This document shows positions 8,809 to 16,770 of a DNA stretch of 57,480 nucleotides, one piece after another. Where the stretch lies: positions 1-57,480 of the forward strand of contig CAKQTE010000135.1 in the NCBI GenBank assembly GCA_934276485.1. Direction: 5' to 3'. A model generated the notes under the pieces. It saw only the letters and a list, made by a program, of their open reading frames with translations, was not told the origin of the DNA and did not search any database. The DNA is from an uncultured Spirochaetales bacterium (lineage in GTDB: Bacteria > Spirochaetota > Spirochaetia > Sphaerochaetales > Sphaerochaetaceae). Position numbers and translations under genes: made by a program. Numbering within the stretch: position 1 is the stretch's first letter; each line of letters begins with the position of its first letter.

Positions 8809-9328
8809 CGCGATCGCTATATAACTCTCTCAATTGAATTTCGCAATCCCTCCAAAGTGCATAACTAGGGGGATTGCCTCCTTTTGGAATGGACACGGAT
8901 CCTGGATTAAGGTAGATAATTCCATCTTCTCTTTTTTCAAGTACAGGAAGGTGGGTGTGTCCCTGCATGAATACGTCCATTCCTTCTGGGTGGTTATCCA
9001 TTGAGAATATATGACCATGAGTGAGAAAGATCTTCTTTCCATCTGCAAAGATGAGTCCAGACTGGCTGAGACATGAAAATGGAAGAACCATCTGATCTAC
9101 TTCTGCTTCACAATTTCCCCTGACTGCCATTATCTTATTCTTCATAGCTGAAAGGATTGTAATCACCTTCTTAGGTGCATATCCTTCTGGTAGGTCATTT
9201 CTTGGACCATGATACAATAGGTCTCCTAACAAGACGACAAGATCTGGGTTCAGATCATCATATTTCTTCTTTAGTTCCAGTGCAGCTTTTTCGGAGCCAT
9301 GGATATCTGATGCAATTAACAAAATCAT
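8786..9328 (-). CDS. YfcE/MJ0936-family metallophosphodiesterase
   Basis: A compact 180-residue calcineurin-like phosphoesterase with all five metal-site blocks: SDIHG, LLGDLLYHG, RGNCEAE, THGH and QGHTH. Family members such as E. coli YfcE hydrolyse phosphodiesters in vitro with manganese, and the physiological substrate is uncertain. The length and motif order are complete. The gene is single and converges on the histidine kinase gene. No Shine-Dalgarno sequence precedes the ATG. Confidence 0.88.
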   Translation of the reverse strand: MILLIASDIHGSEKAALELKKKYDDLNPDLVVLLGDLLYHGPRNDLPEGYAPKKVITILSAMKNKIMAVRGNCEAEVDQMVLPFSCLSQSGLIFADGKKIFLTHGHIFSMDNHPEGMDVFMQGHTHLPVLEKREDGIIYLNPGSVSIPKGGNPPSYALWRDCEIQLRELYSDRVMASLEM

Positions 9329-9527
9329 GGGAATATGGTAATATTAACGTGTAGCAATGAAAAGGGCTCAATTGACCCTTGAAAAGCCCTCAGATACACA
9401 CCAACTACACATAACTATCTAAAAACGACAAAATTTTGGAATACCAATCACACAATTCAGTGCAATACTATATACATAACAAAGCAAATAGATTTTTTTC
9501 ACAACAAACTTCCCCCTTAATTAGATT

Positions 9528-9555
9528 GAGAGCCTGGCACCCCTGCTAGGCTCTC
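9528..9555. repeat. Hairpin, 11-bp stem, GC-rich
   Basis: GAGAGCCTGGC and GCTAGGCTCTC pair (one G-U) around a six-base loop. The T-tract that follows is interrupted (TTCCTATT), so it is only a weak candidate terminator. It may instead be a structure left by the adjacent island. Confidence 0.6.
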
Positions 9556-9677
9556 TTCCTATTATAATAGGGCTATATTCGATTTTAGAGGAAAAATTCA
9601 ACTTTATAGAACTCCTTGACACTATTGAAAAGGCAAAAAATGAATGAGATAATAAACGTGTAAACAGTGCCCAGACG

Positions 9678-9704
9678 CTATGTTAAAAGTGTCTTTTAAC
9701 ATAG
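9678..9704. repeat. Perfect 12-bp inverted repeat upstream of the RhuM gene
   Basis: CTATGTTAAAAG and CTTTTAACATAG flank the three bases TGT. It ends 74 bases before the RhuM start codon, so it could be an operator, an attenuator or a mobility-related structure. No run of T's follows on either side, which argues against a simple terminator. Confidence 0.8.
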
Positions 9705-9777
9705 AGCTCACATAGGGAACATTCATTTATTGTAGTATAGAAAGAAACGGAGTGTAAATGTAAAAAATAAAGGTGAA

Positions 9778-10764
9778 ATGAATCAGAAATCCAATATTAT
9801 CATTTATACAACAGAAGATGGATTAGCTAAAATTGAAACAACGTTTGAGGATGATACAGTCTGGCTATCCATTGACCAAATGGCAGAATTGTTTCAGCGA
9901 GACCGAAGCGTTATCGGTAAGCATATAAGAAATATTTTCAAAGAAGGCGAATTGCAGAAAGAATCAGTGTGGGCAAAATTTGCCTACACTGCCGCTGACG
10001 GGAAAATATATCAAGTGGATTATTATAATCTGGATGTGATTATTTCTGTCGGCTATCGTGTGAAATCGAAACGAGGTACACAGTTTAGAATCTGGGCAAC
10101 GAACATTCTAAAAGAGTATATGCGAAAAGGCTTTGCCATTGACGATGAACGTTTGAAAAATCTTGGTGTTGGCGGTTACTTCAAGGAACTCTTAGAACGT
10201 ATTCGTGATATTCGAGCATCAGAAAAGGTATTTTATCGTCAGGTTTTAGAAATTTATGCTACAAGTATCGACTATGATCCTAAAGCGGAAATTTCTATCC
10301 AGTTTTTTAAGAAAGTCCAAAACAAAATTCATTATGCGATTCATGGGCAGACTGCTGCAGAAGTAATCTATAACAGAGCCGATGCAGAAAAAGAATTTAT
10401 GGGACTTGCCTCGTTTGTAGGAAAACAACCAACCTTGAAAGAAGCTGTTGTTGCAAAGAATTATTTGGACGAAAAGGAACTTCGGGCCATGGGGCAACTC
10501 GTATCAGGATATCTTGATTTTGCAGAACGACAGGCGGAACGAGAGCAGGCAATGACCATGCATGACTGGGCAGAACATCTGGATCGTATTCTCACTATGA
10601 GCGGAGAACAGTTATTGATTGGAAATGGAAGCGTCAGTCATAAGCAGGCGGTTGATAAAGCAACTGGAGAATATAGAAAGTATAAGGAGAAAACACTTAG
10701 CGAAGTGGAACAGAATTATCTGGATTCGATTAAAATGCTGGAAGAGAAAATCGAGAAAAAATGA
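9778..10764 (+). CDS. RhuM-family protein
   Basis: A 328-residue cytoplasmic protein of the RhuM (virulence protein) family, named after a Salmonella pathogenicity-island gene; the biochemical role is unknown. The N-terminal block has the family-typical segments TVWLSIDQMAELFQRDRSVI and VDYYNLDVIISVGYRVKS. The latter is KilA-N/phage-antirepressor-like and suggests DNA binding. The C-terminal half is helical, with RIRDIRASEKVFYRQVLEIY. Such genes are commonly single passengers on islands near phage or restriction loci. Here it stands alone, and the base and codon use (CGA, CGT, GAC-rich) differs from neighbours, which favours AGA and GAT. The ribosome site is AAAGGTGA. I infer recent transfer. 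Confidence 0.88.
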   Translation: MNQKSNIIIYTTEDGLAKIETTFEDDTVWLSIDQMAELFQRDRSVIGKHIRNIFKEGELQKESVWAKFAYTAADGKIYQVDYYNLDVIISVGYRVKSKRGTQFRIWATNILKEYMRKGFAIDDERLKNLGVGGYFKELLERIRDIRASEKVFYRQVLEIYATSIDYDPKAEISIQFFKKVQNKIHYAIHGQTAAEVIYNRADAEKEFMGLASFVGKQPTLKEAVVAKNYLDEKELRAMGQLVSGYLDFAERQAEREQAMTMHDWAEHLDRILTMSGEQLLIGNGSVSHKQAVDKATGEYRKYKEKTLSEVEQNYLDSIKMLEEKIEKK

Positions 10765-11049
10765 ATTAACAAATAAGCGTCTTGTGACGTAAACGTAGTC
10801 TCGTGATCTCTAGTTTTTAATAATTCCCCGAGTTTCGGATTTTAGGCAATGTAAAAGCGTGTAAAAACCCCATTCCACAATGCGCTGAATGAGGGTTTTG
10901 AAGTGTAAGAGTTTGTTAAAACTGCACTATTAAATGAGACCTTCCACATGAGAGGTCGAATTTAGCTTATAGTTCTAAATTTATAGAGGATCATCTCTGT
11001 TTCTAACCTAGCAAAACCAAGCTTATTAATCCGTAACTTTTATTTTTAG
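10765..11049. other. Non-coding stretch after the RhuM gene
   Basis: No ORF with coding character is visible. It holds the hairpin at 10864-10899 and a weaker one around GAGACC/GAGGTC near 10940-10955. It probably represents the right part of the acquired segment. Confidence 0.5.
10864..10899 (+). terminator. Hairpin, possible terminator of the RhuM gene
   Basis: AAAACCCCATTC pairs with GAATGAGGGTTTT (one bulged A) around an 11-base loop. The T's are part of the stem rather than a free tail. It lies 100 bases after the stop, so the assignment is uncertain. Confidence 0.4.
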
Positions 11050-11235
11050 GTTGATTTAAAACAGCCAACTTGGCTTTCCAAATTAAGACATTACTTGAAA
11101 ATAACTCTTTTATATTCATTTGAGGAAAGATGGAGTGATTACGAAGGAGTAGACCCATTCATTGTTAAACGAGTAGCTATGGATTATATATCGGGCAAGG
11201 AAGAGATTGTCGAAGATAAAAAGTTCTGCTGTTAA
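11050..11235 (+). pseudogene. Probable C-terminal remnant of a decayed gene
   Basis: An open frame of 61 codons runs from just after a TAG to a TAA with no suitable start codon or ribosome site. Its translation has protein-like composition, including WLSKLRHYLKITLLYSFEER and VDPFIVKRVAMDYISGKEE, and ends in FCC. I do not recognise the family. Its place beside the RhuM gene suggests a gene truncated when the island arrived or decayed. Chance opening of a frame of this length is possible. Confidence 0.35.
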
Positions 11236-11247
11236 TTTAAAATGTGT

Positions 11248-11275
11248 GTGCTAATTCAGTGTTTTGAATTAGCAC
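11248..11275. terminator. Perfect 10-bp hairpin between remnant and small membrane ORF
   Basis: GTGCTAATTC and GAATTAGCAC flank eight bases. It lies between two convergent reading frames and could end transcription from either side, although the T-tracts are weak. It could also be an attachment-type structure at the island edge. Confidence 0.5.
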
Positions 11276-11292
11276 TATCCGATTGCTAAAAA

Positions 11293-11412
11293 TCACATGC
11301 CTTTAACCATTACGATAATCATCGTGGTAGCAAGCAAGATAGCAACGATGGATGCATGAATGATTTGATTTCTTTTTGCTTTCTTTTCTTTGTCTTTATT
11401 GTCTTTTTCCAT
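11293..11412 (-). CDS. Candidate 39-residue single-span membrane protein
   Basis: A short frame encodes a highly charged N-terminus (MEKDNKDKEKKAKRNQ) followed by one hydrophobic helix (about residues 17-36, IIHASIVAILLATTMIIVMV) and a short KGM tail. The charge pattern is typical of small regulatory or toxin-like membrane peptides, or of a small transporter subunit. AATAAT ends eight bases before the ATG and no ribosome site is present, resembling the leaderless pattern of other genes here. No family is recognised. It may not be a gene. Confidence 0.45.
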   Translation of the reverse strand: MEKDNKDKEKKAKRNQIIHASIVAILLATTMIIVMVKGM

Positions 11413-11500
11413 GTCTAGGAATTATTGCACAAAAATGTACTAGACAAAAGGTTCATATTCCGGTAAATTGATTGAGCATTCAGAATATTTGAGTGATTAT

Positions 11501-11572
11501 GGGCAGTTAGCTCAGCGGGAGAGCATCGCCTTGACGTGGCGAGGGTCATAAGTTCAATCCTTATACTGCCCA
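11501..11572 (+). tRNA. tRNA-Val (anticodon GAC)
   Basis: A complete cloverleaf can be folded. The acceptor stem is GGGCAGT with ACTGCCC, the D arm is GCTC...GAGC, and the anticodon stem is TCGCC with GGCGA around loop TTGACGT, giving anticodon GAC. The T arm is ATAAG TTCAATC CTTAT. The 3' CCA is not encoded. A strong terminator follows directly. Confidence 0.96.
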
Positions 11573-11577
11573 CATAG

Positions 11578-11603
11578 TCCTTGGTTAATCCAAGGATTTT
11601 TTT
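11578..11603 (+). terminator. Intrinsic terminator of tRNA-Val
   Basis: TCCTTGG and CCAAGGA form a 7-bp stem with a five-base loop, followed by seven T's, starting six bases after the tRNA. Confidence 0.9.
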
Positions 11604-11725
11604 GTCTCAATAGCTTCCTTCTTTTTTCTTCATTTAATCGATAATTCAAATTCATTCATTCTTATTAATATCGATATTTTCAATTGATACCCTTTAGTCA
11701 AACGAACAAATCTGGAGGGTTTTCA

Positions 11726-13255
11726 ATGAAAAAGAAAATTGTAGCACTGTTAGCTGTATCGCTTTTTGCACTTGCTTTCGTTGCAGCTGGATCATTGTCG
11801 ATATCTTCTATCTCATTCAAGGATAGTGTCTCAAATCCTGTAGAGAAGGATTATAAAGTCGCAAGCTATAAGATAGAAGGAAAGAACAAACCTAATGCAT
11901 CCACAATCTCAGGCCAATTCACAAAGACCTTTGATGAGATCCCATTCAAGCTAGACAATCTAACAGATGGAGATAATTGGACTATAAATGTCTCAGCTTA
12001 TGATGCAAGTGGTAAGCTTGTTGGTTCTACTGGTGATATGACTGTTGCGATCAAGGGTAGCACTTCAATAGATGCAAATATTGTCGTAGATGTTCCATCT
12101 TTCAATCTTGATAGTGCAGTTGTTGCATCAAAAGGCGAATATGTATCAATCGATACTCTTTACGACATCAAAGGATATAAAATCACACTATCAAACTTGG
12201 ACAGCGAGGAAGAATATGTAGAGAGTGTTGACACTCTTCCATATAACAAAGCTCTTACATCAGGGCGCTGGAGTGTAAAAGTTGAAGCTTTGGATAATAA
12301 TGATAATATCATTGCATCCAGTGGATACCAGACATTCAGGCTTGGTGAGATAGGCTCTGTTAGTGGAAAGATTGCACTACGCGTTGCTAATACAACACTA
12401 AGAATGGCAACAAGTGGTACATCTAGTAACAATGGATACACATATATAGAGGATCAGAATGCTTTCTCTGTAAAGGCATTTGTATCTCCACTTACAAAGG
12501 ATGATTCTGTTAGCTATGAGTGGTATGTTTCAAAAGATGGAGAGTGGCAACTTGTTGATAAAGTGACAAGTGACACACTTACCTATGATGATGTGAAGGA
12601 TATTATAGAGCAAAACAGTACTTTCTCTATTCTTTGTAATCCTGTATTGAATGACAAGACATATAGAGGAAGCTCTGTAACATTGTCTCCTATTCCAGAA
12701 CTTGCACCAGTATTATTTGTAACTGGATCTGATGCTATCACATTGGATGGAAAGAACTCTGTAGATAGTGTTACAACTGGAGAAACTGCAAAATTCGCAC
12801 TCGATGTTCCAACATATTACCTAGGAACTGGCTTGAAAGCTTATTACACAACAGATGGCACAAAGCCAACTGAGAAGAGTGAGCAATTGGTTCTTGGAAA
12901 GAGTGTAAGCATCAACACAGGAAAGAGCGAGCTAAAGCTTTTGCTTGTAGATCAGAGTGGAAAGAATTATGAATACACAATTTCCTTGAACATAAAATCT
13001 AAGGCTTCTGCTCCTTCTGTATCTATTACAAATAGAGATAGAGGTAAGGATTTGTATGCAACACTTTCAACTCGTACAGAAGACGCAAAGATCTACTATA
13101 CACTCGATGGAACAGAACCTACTGAAAATAGCACAGAGTACACAGAGCCATTTAAGGTCGGCTCATTGCTTACTAGATCAAATACAACGATTAAAGCCAT
13201 AGCTATAAAGAGTGGCTACGAAAACTCAAATGTCACTAGCGTTAAGTCGTTTTAG
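11726..13255 (+). CDS. Exported protein with two chitobiase/hexosaminidase C-terminal-type domains
   Basis: A 509-residue secreted protein. The start is the ATG behind TCTGGAGGG; an in-frame ATG 14 codons upstream lacks a ribosome site. A signal peptide (MKKKIVALLAV to about residue 23) is followed by beta-rich segments of about 80 residues. At about residues 385-400 and 455-475 are CHB_HEX_C-type modules with the hallmarks YYTTDGTKPTE and IYYTLDGTEPTENS, which in other proteins are accessory domains of glycoside-active or surface proteins. No catalytic domain is visible, so an adhesin or carbohydrate-binding role is inferred. The 3' end overlaps the convergent YolD gene by 30 bases. Confidence 0.75.
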   Translation: MKKKIVALLAVSLFALAFVAAGSLSISSISFKDSVSNPVEKDYKVASYKIEGKNKPNASTISGQFTKTFDEIPFKLDNLTDGDNWTINVSAYDASGKLVGSTGDMTVAIKGSTSIDANIVVDVPSFNLDSAVVASKGEYVSIDTLYDIKGYKITLSNLDSEEEYVESVDTLPYNKALTSGRWSVKVEALDNNDNIIASSGYQTFRLGEIGSVSGKIALRVANTTLRMATSGTSSNNGYTYIEDQNAFSVKAFVSPLTKDDSVSYEWYVSKDGEWQLVDKVTSDTLTYDDVKDIIEQNSTFSILCNPVLNDKTYRGSSVTLSPIPELAPVLFVTGSDAITLDGKNSVDSVTTGETAKFALDVPTYYLGTGLKAYYTTDGTKPTEKSEQLVLGKSVSINTGKSELKLLLVDQSGKNYEYTISLNIKSKASAPSVSITNRDRGKDLYATLSTRTEDAKIYYTLDGTEPTENSTEYTEPFKVGSLLTRSNTTIKAIAIKSGYENSNVTSVKSF

Positions 13256-13633
13256 CCTTTTGATTGAGCATAAAGGGATGATGCTTCCGTCTGTTAGATG
13301 AAGCTCTCCCTTTTCCAAGTTAACTTTTGTAACCTTTGCCTTTGTTGTCTTATATAAACCTCCTTTCTTATTGGTGTCCTTTTCGAAGTGTGTTATTTCG
13401 ATCTCGTCATTTGGCTTAAGGCAGCAAAGGCTTTCGTTTATCTTGTCCTCTTCATCAGATGATAGAAATCTTTCCTTATATGTAAGTCTGTTTTCCTCAG
13501 CAATTGCTTCCTCATAACCTGTGAGAGCTGCAAAAGGGGAGAATTGAGATGCTCTATTTTCTCTTGCCATAGGCTTGTGCTTGGAACTCATCGGTCTAGA
13601 TAAATTGATGATGTCACTATAGTCATCTTTCAT
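13226..13633 (-). CDS. YolD-like protein
   Basis: A 135-residue protein of the YolD family, normally encoded with a Y-family DNA polymerase in damage-inducible operons of Firmicutes. The typical segment ARENRASQFSPFAALTGYEE is visible near residues 23-42, and the C-terminal part is a small beta domain ending in SIIPLCSIKRL. The start codon overlaps the stop of the polymerase gene (ATGA). The exact role is unknown. Members are proposed to modulate the polymerase. Confidence 0.85.
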   Translation of the reverse strand: MKDDYSDIINLSRPMSSKHKPMARENRASQFSPFAALTGYEEAIAEENRLTYKERFLSSDEEDKINESLCCLKPNDEIEITHFEKDTNKKGGLYKTTKAKVTKVNLEKGELHLTDGSIIPLCSIKRLKRLNASDI

Positions 13634-15126
13634 GCCTTGTGTCCTCCTATTTGCGTATTCCTTTCCTTTTGAGTCGCTCCATCTTCGTAGCTTAATCCTT
13701 TTAATATGGAGTTCTTGCCATATTTGTTTTTAATCTCTATTAGAGCTTTCTGGATAGATTCATCTTTCTCTTCCTGAATATTTTGCTTGTACTCTATTTC
13801 TTTTTCCTTAACATAGTCTGTAAACAAATCAAGCTGCTTTATTTCTTCCTCTTTCGGAATATTATCTGCTAAAACTACATTAGTTGCGGCAAGAGCTATT
13901 CTTCTGATCTTAAGGTTTCTGTTAACAATTTCGGAGTACAGAGTTTCCAATGCTTTTGATATTTTTTTAGATGAAGATGTGTATTTATCTATGTTCGCTG
14001 TTCCATGCGCGTGCTTTGGAATTGCGCGGCCGTAGATATCTACCTTGACATCTCCTTGATATGTCTCATCTTTTACATTTGCTATATCGTATCCAATTGT
14101 AAGAACTATCTGTTTTGTCTTCAGTCGTTTTTCAACAAGCGTGAGAGCTAATGAATCTGCCATCTCCAATACAACAATGCGAGCTTGATCGAAAGAGTAG
14201 GGTGCTTGTAAAACCTGTCCACTTCCAATTGAAGTAGCCTCAGGCTTATATGCTTTAATATCGGCCATAGTGCATGTCTCTATTCCCCATGCATGATCGA
14301 TCAACAGCTCTGCGTTTACGCCAAATAGCTTATATAAGAGGTCTTCGTTTCTATATGCACTATCTGGAGCAAGAGAACATCTTGCGATGTCACCCATTGT
14401 GAATATGTTGTGCCGCTCGAGAGTGGATGCAATTCCTCTTCCGACACGCCAAAAATCAGTTATTGGTCTATGAGCCCATAGCTTCTCTCTGTATTCTCTT
14501 TCATCAAGGGACGCGATTCTCACGCCATACTCATCTGCTTTTATGTGTTTTGCTTCTATATCCATAGCAATCTTTGCTAGATACAGATTTGTACCAATTC
14601 CTGCTGTTGCTGTAATGCCTGTTTCTGAGAGGACGTCCTTTATTAGAAGTCTAGCAAACTCCTCAGCACTTTTTTTGTAGAGTTTTAGATAGTCTGTTGC
14701 ATCAATGAATACTTCGTCTATTGAATATACGTGTATATCATCTGGCGATATGTACCTCTTATATATTCCATATATTCGCTGTGAGTATTTTATATATAAA
14801 GCCATTTGCGGAGGCGCAATCAGAAAGTCCAGCTTTAGGCGAGGATTTGCGATCAAGTCTGAGTTGTTCCAGCTTTTTTTGTTGATTTTACCTTTAGTGG
14901 AATTGATAAGAGCGACCTTTTGTCTTACTTCAAAGAGCCTGCAACGACCGGGGATTCCATAACTTTTCAGGGAAGGTGAGACAGCAAGACAGATAGTTTT
15001 ATCACTTCTTGATTCATCTGCAACAACAAGGTTTGTTGTAAGTGCATTCAAACCCCGTTCTACACATTCTACAGATGCATAGAAGGATTTCAAATCAATA
15101 GCGATGTACGTTCGTCTCTTGTCCAC
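13630..15126 (-). CDS. Y-family DNA polymerase (UmuC/UvrX type)
   Basis: An error-prone translesion polymerase of 498 residues. The palm begins with AIDLKSFYASVECVERGL, including the first catalytic Asp, and has SIDEVFIDATDYL with the catalytic Asp-Glu pair. The fingers contain CLAVSPSLKSYGIPG, and a helix-hairpin-helix-like region follows AGIGTNLYLAKIA. The C-terminal little-finger domain carries RRIALAATNVV, and a helical tail follows. It is paired with YolD as in Bacillus UvrX/YqjW loci, so it probably acts in DNA-damage tolerance. No LexA-type operator was recognised. The start is GTG, six bases after TAATAT and without a ribosome site. Confidence 0.92.
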   Translation of the reverse strand: MDKRRTYIAIDLKSFYASVECVERGLNALTTNLVVADESRSDKTICLAVSPSLKSYGIPGRCRLFEVRQKVALINSTKGKINKKSWNNSDLIANPRLKLDFLIAPPQMALYIKYSQRIYGIYKRYISPDDIHVYSIDEVFIDATDYLKLYKKSAEEFARLLIKDVLSETGITATAGIGTNLYLAKIAMDIEAKHIKADEYGVRIASLDEREYREKLWAHRPITDFWRVGRGIASTLERHNIFTMGDIARCSLAPDSAYRNEDLLYKLFGVNAELLIDHAWGIETCTMADIKAYKPEATSIGSGQVLQAPYSFDQARIVVLEMADSLALTLVEKRLKTKQIVLTIGYDIANVKDETYQGDVKVDIYGRAIPKHAHGTANIDKYTSSSKKISKALETLYSEIVNRNLKIRRIALAATNVVLADNIPKEEEIKQLDLFTDYVKEKEIEYKQNIQEEKDESIQKALIEIKNKYGKNSILKGLSYEDGATQKERNTQIGGHKA

Positions 15127-15190
15127 ATTTTTATATTAGCTTGAATTTTGATTTTTTATAAAGAAAAGGCAAAGAGAAAGGAGCTGTTAT

Positions 15191-16768
15191 TCAGCTCCTC
15201 TGCTCCTTGCGCTTTATAAGTGCCAAGTGCTCTGATTCTGTCTCTGATGCACTTTTGCCATTTCTACCGGAAATCCTTACCAGGAATGAATAGCGTTTGA
15301 TTCTGTATTCATCAAAAGCACCACGTTTCATCCTCCAACTCCAGTTCTTGTCGTTGCAAGTAGATGGAAAATTCATTCTAGCTTCGTCCCCCAATTCCAG
15401 TATGTCTTGCATTGGTATAACAGCATAGTCTGCATTTGATAGCATGACTGCCTTAATAAGCGCCCATACAGCTTCTCTATCATCTGTTGAGAGATATTCC
15501 CTTACCATGTGTCTATCTTCATCAGAGAGATTGTCGAACCATCCTCTCGTTGTTTCGTTGTCGTGGGTACCTGTATAAGCAACGAATGGGCGAGTATAGT
15601 TCATTGGTAAGAAATCATCGAACGGATTATAGAATCCAGCTGCATCTCGCGAGAAGCCAAATTGAGCTATTTTCATTCCAGGAAATCCGTTTGAATCCCT
15701 TAGTTTTTCGACTTCCGGAGTCATTAGCCCTAGGTCTTCAGCAATGATAGGAAGATCCCCAAGTTCTGCTTTCAATGAAGCAAAGAGCTTCTTTCCTGGA
15801 GATTTCTTCCATTTTCCATGCTCAGCAGTCTTTGCTTTTGCATCTATCTCATAATATGCCTCTAATCCTCTGAAATGATCTATTCTTAGAACATCTGTAA
15901 GGTGTAGTTGTCTTTTTATTCTTTGTTTCCACCACGCAAAATCACTATCTACGTGCTTTTGCCAATCATATACAGGGTTGCCCCATAGTTGACCTGTGGC
16001 ACTAAAGCCATCTGGAGGAACGCCGGAGACTGCTGTATAGTGGCCTTCCTCGTCGTGCTTCAAGAGATCAAGGTTTGCCCATGCATCAGCAGAGTCTGCT
16101 CCTACAAAAATGGGAATATCCCCAATTAGTTTTATCCCTAACTTATTTACATATAATTTGAATTCCTGGAATTGCTCTTCAAAAATAAATTGAAGAGCAT
16201 ACCAGACCCAAATCTCGTCTTTCTTGTTTTTCTTGATCTTTTCGAGTGTCTTTGCGTCTCGATAGCCTTCGCTCTTGTCCCACACACTGTGCCAACGAGC
16301 ATCATAGTACTTTTCGTATAGTGTCATGAACAATGCATAATCTTCGAGCCAGAAAGATTCGTTTTCAATAAATTGATGAAAGCGCTTTGAGTTTTTGTGA
16401 TTCTTCAAGAAGTTTTTTGCAGCTTTCTTCAACAGGGGCATTTTCCACTCAATTACCTTATTGAAATCAACCTTTTCCTCAGGAAACTCAGGTGGAATTA
16501 TATCCTCTGGACGCAAATATCCTTTATCTACAAGCAAAACAGGGGATATCAGAAGTTCATTTCCTGCAAATGAGCTACGGGAAGCATATGGGCTATTTCC
16601 ATAACCAGTAGGGCCTACAGGTAGAATCTGCCAATAGCATGCTCCTGCTTCTTTTAACTTATCTGCGAATTGATAAGCCTCCCTTCCTAAGTCTCCTATA
16701 CCAAATTCTCCAGGAAGACTTGTTATATGCATCAGAACTCCATTTGCTCTGCATCCTTCAATATTCAC
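15191..16768 (-). CDS. malQ: 4-alpha-glucanotransferase (amylomaltase)
   Basis: MalQ transfers alpha-1,4-glucan segments between maltodextrins, releasing glucose, in the cytoplasm. The 525-residue chain has the GH77 blocks: GDIPIFVGADSADAW, the nucleophile region VLRIDHFRGLEAYYEI, the acid/base region PIIAEDLGLMTPEVEKLR and the stabiliser YTGTHDNETTRGW. Its position at the end of the LacI/ABC operon indicates that the imported sugar is a maltodextrin-like alpha-glucan. The ribosome site AAAGGAG lies inside the end of lacI, two bases separate the genes, and the start is ATG. Confidence 0.96.
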   Translation of the reverse strand: MNIEGCRANGVLMHITSLPGEFGIGDLGREAYQFADKLKEAGACYWQILPVGPTGYGNSPYASRSSFAGNELLISPVLLVDKGYLRPEDIIPPEFPEEKVDFNKVIEWKMPLLKKAAKNFLKNHKNSKRFHQFIENESFWLEDYALFMTLYEKYYDARWHSVWDKSEGYRDAKTLEKIKKNKKDEIWVWYALQFIFEEQFQEFKLYVNKLGIKLIGDIPIFVGADSADAWANLDLLKHDEEGHYTAVSGVPPDGFSATGQLWGNPVYDWQKHVDSDFAWWKQRIKRQLHLTDVLRIDHFRGLEAYYEIDAKAKTAEHGKWKKSPGKKLFASLKAELGDLPIIAEDLGLMTPEVEKLRDSNGFPGMKIAQFGFSRDAAGFYNPFDDFLPMNYTRPFVAYTGTHDNETTRGWFDNLSDEDRHMVREYLSTDDREAVWALIKAVMLSNADYAVIPMQDILELGDEARMNFPSTCNDKNWSWRMKRGAFDEYRIKRYSFLVRISGRNGKSASETESEHLALIKRKEQRS

Positions 16769-16770
16769 TT

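Larger units (their letters stand above)
9329..9777. other. Non-coding leader of the RhuM island with two strong hairpins
   Basis: No convincing ORF is present. The stretch is AT-rich and carries a hairpin at 9528-9555 and a perfect inverted repeat at 9678-9704, both described separately. A TTGACA at about 9617 has no well-spaced -10 partner. The 450-bp length is unusual for this gene-dense window and may mark the left edge of an inserted segment. Confidence 0.5.

Noticed and set aside
9363..9390. Hairpin AGGGCT/AGCCCT after the yfcE-like gene start
   Set aside because: The stem is only six base pairs, with a long loop that is itself palindromic, and lacks a T-tract; not strong enough to call.
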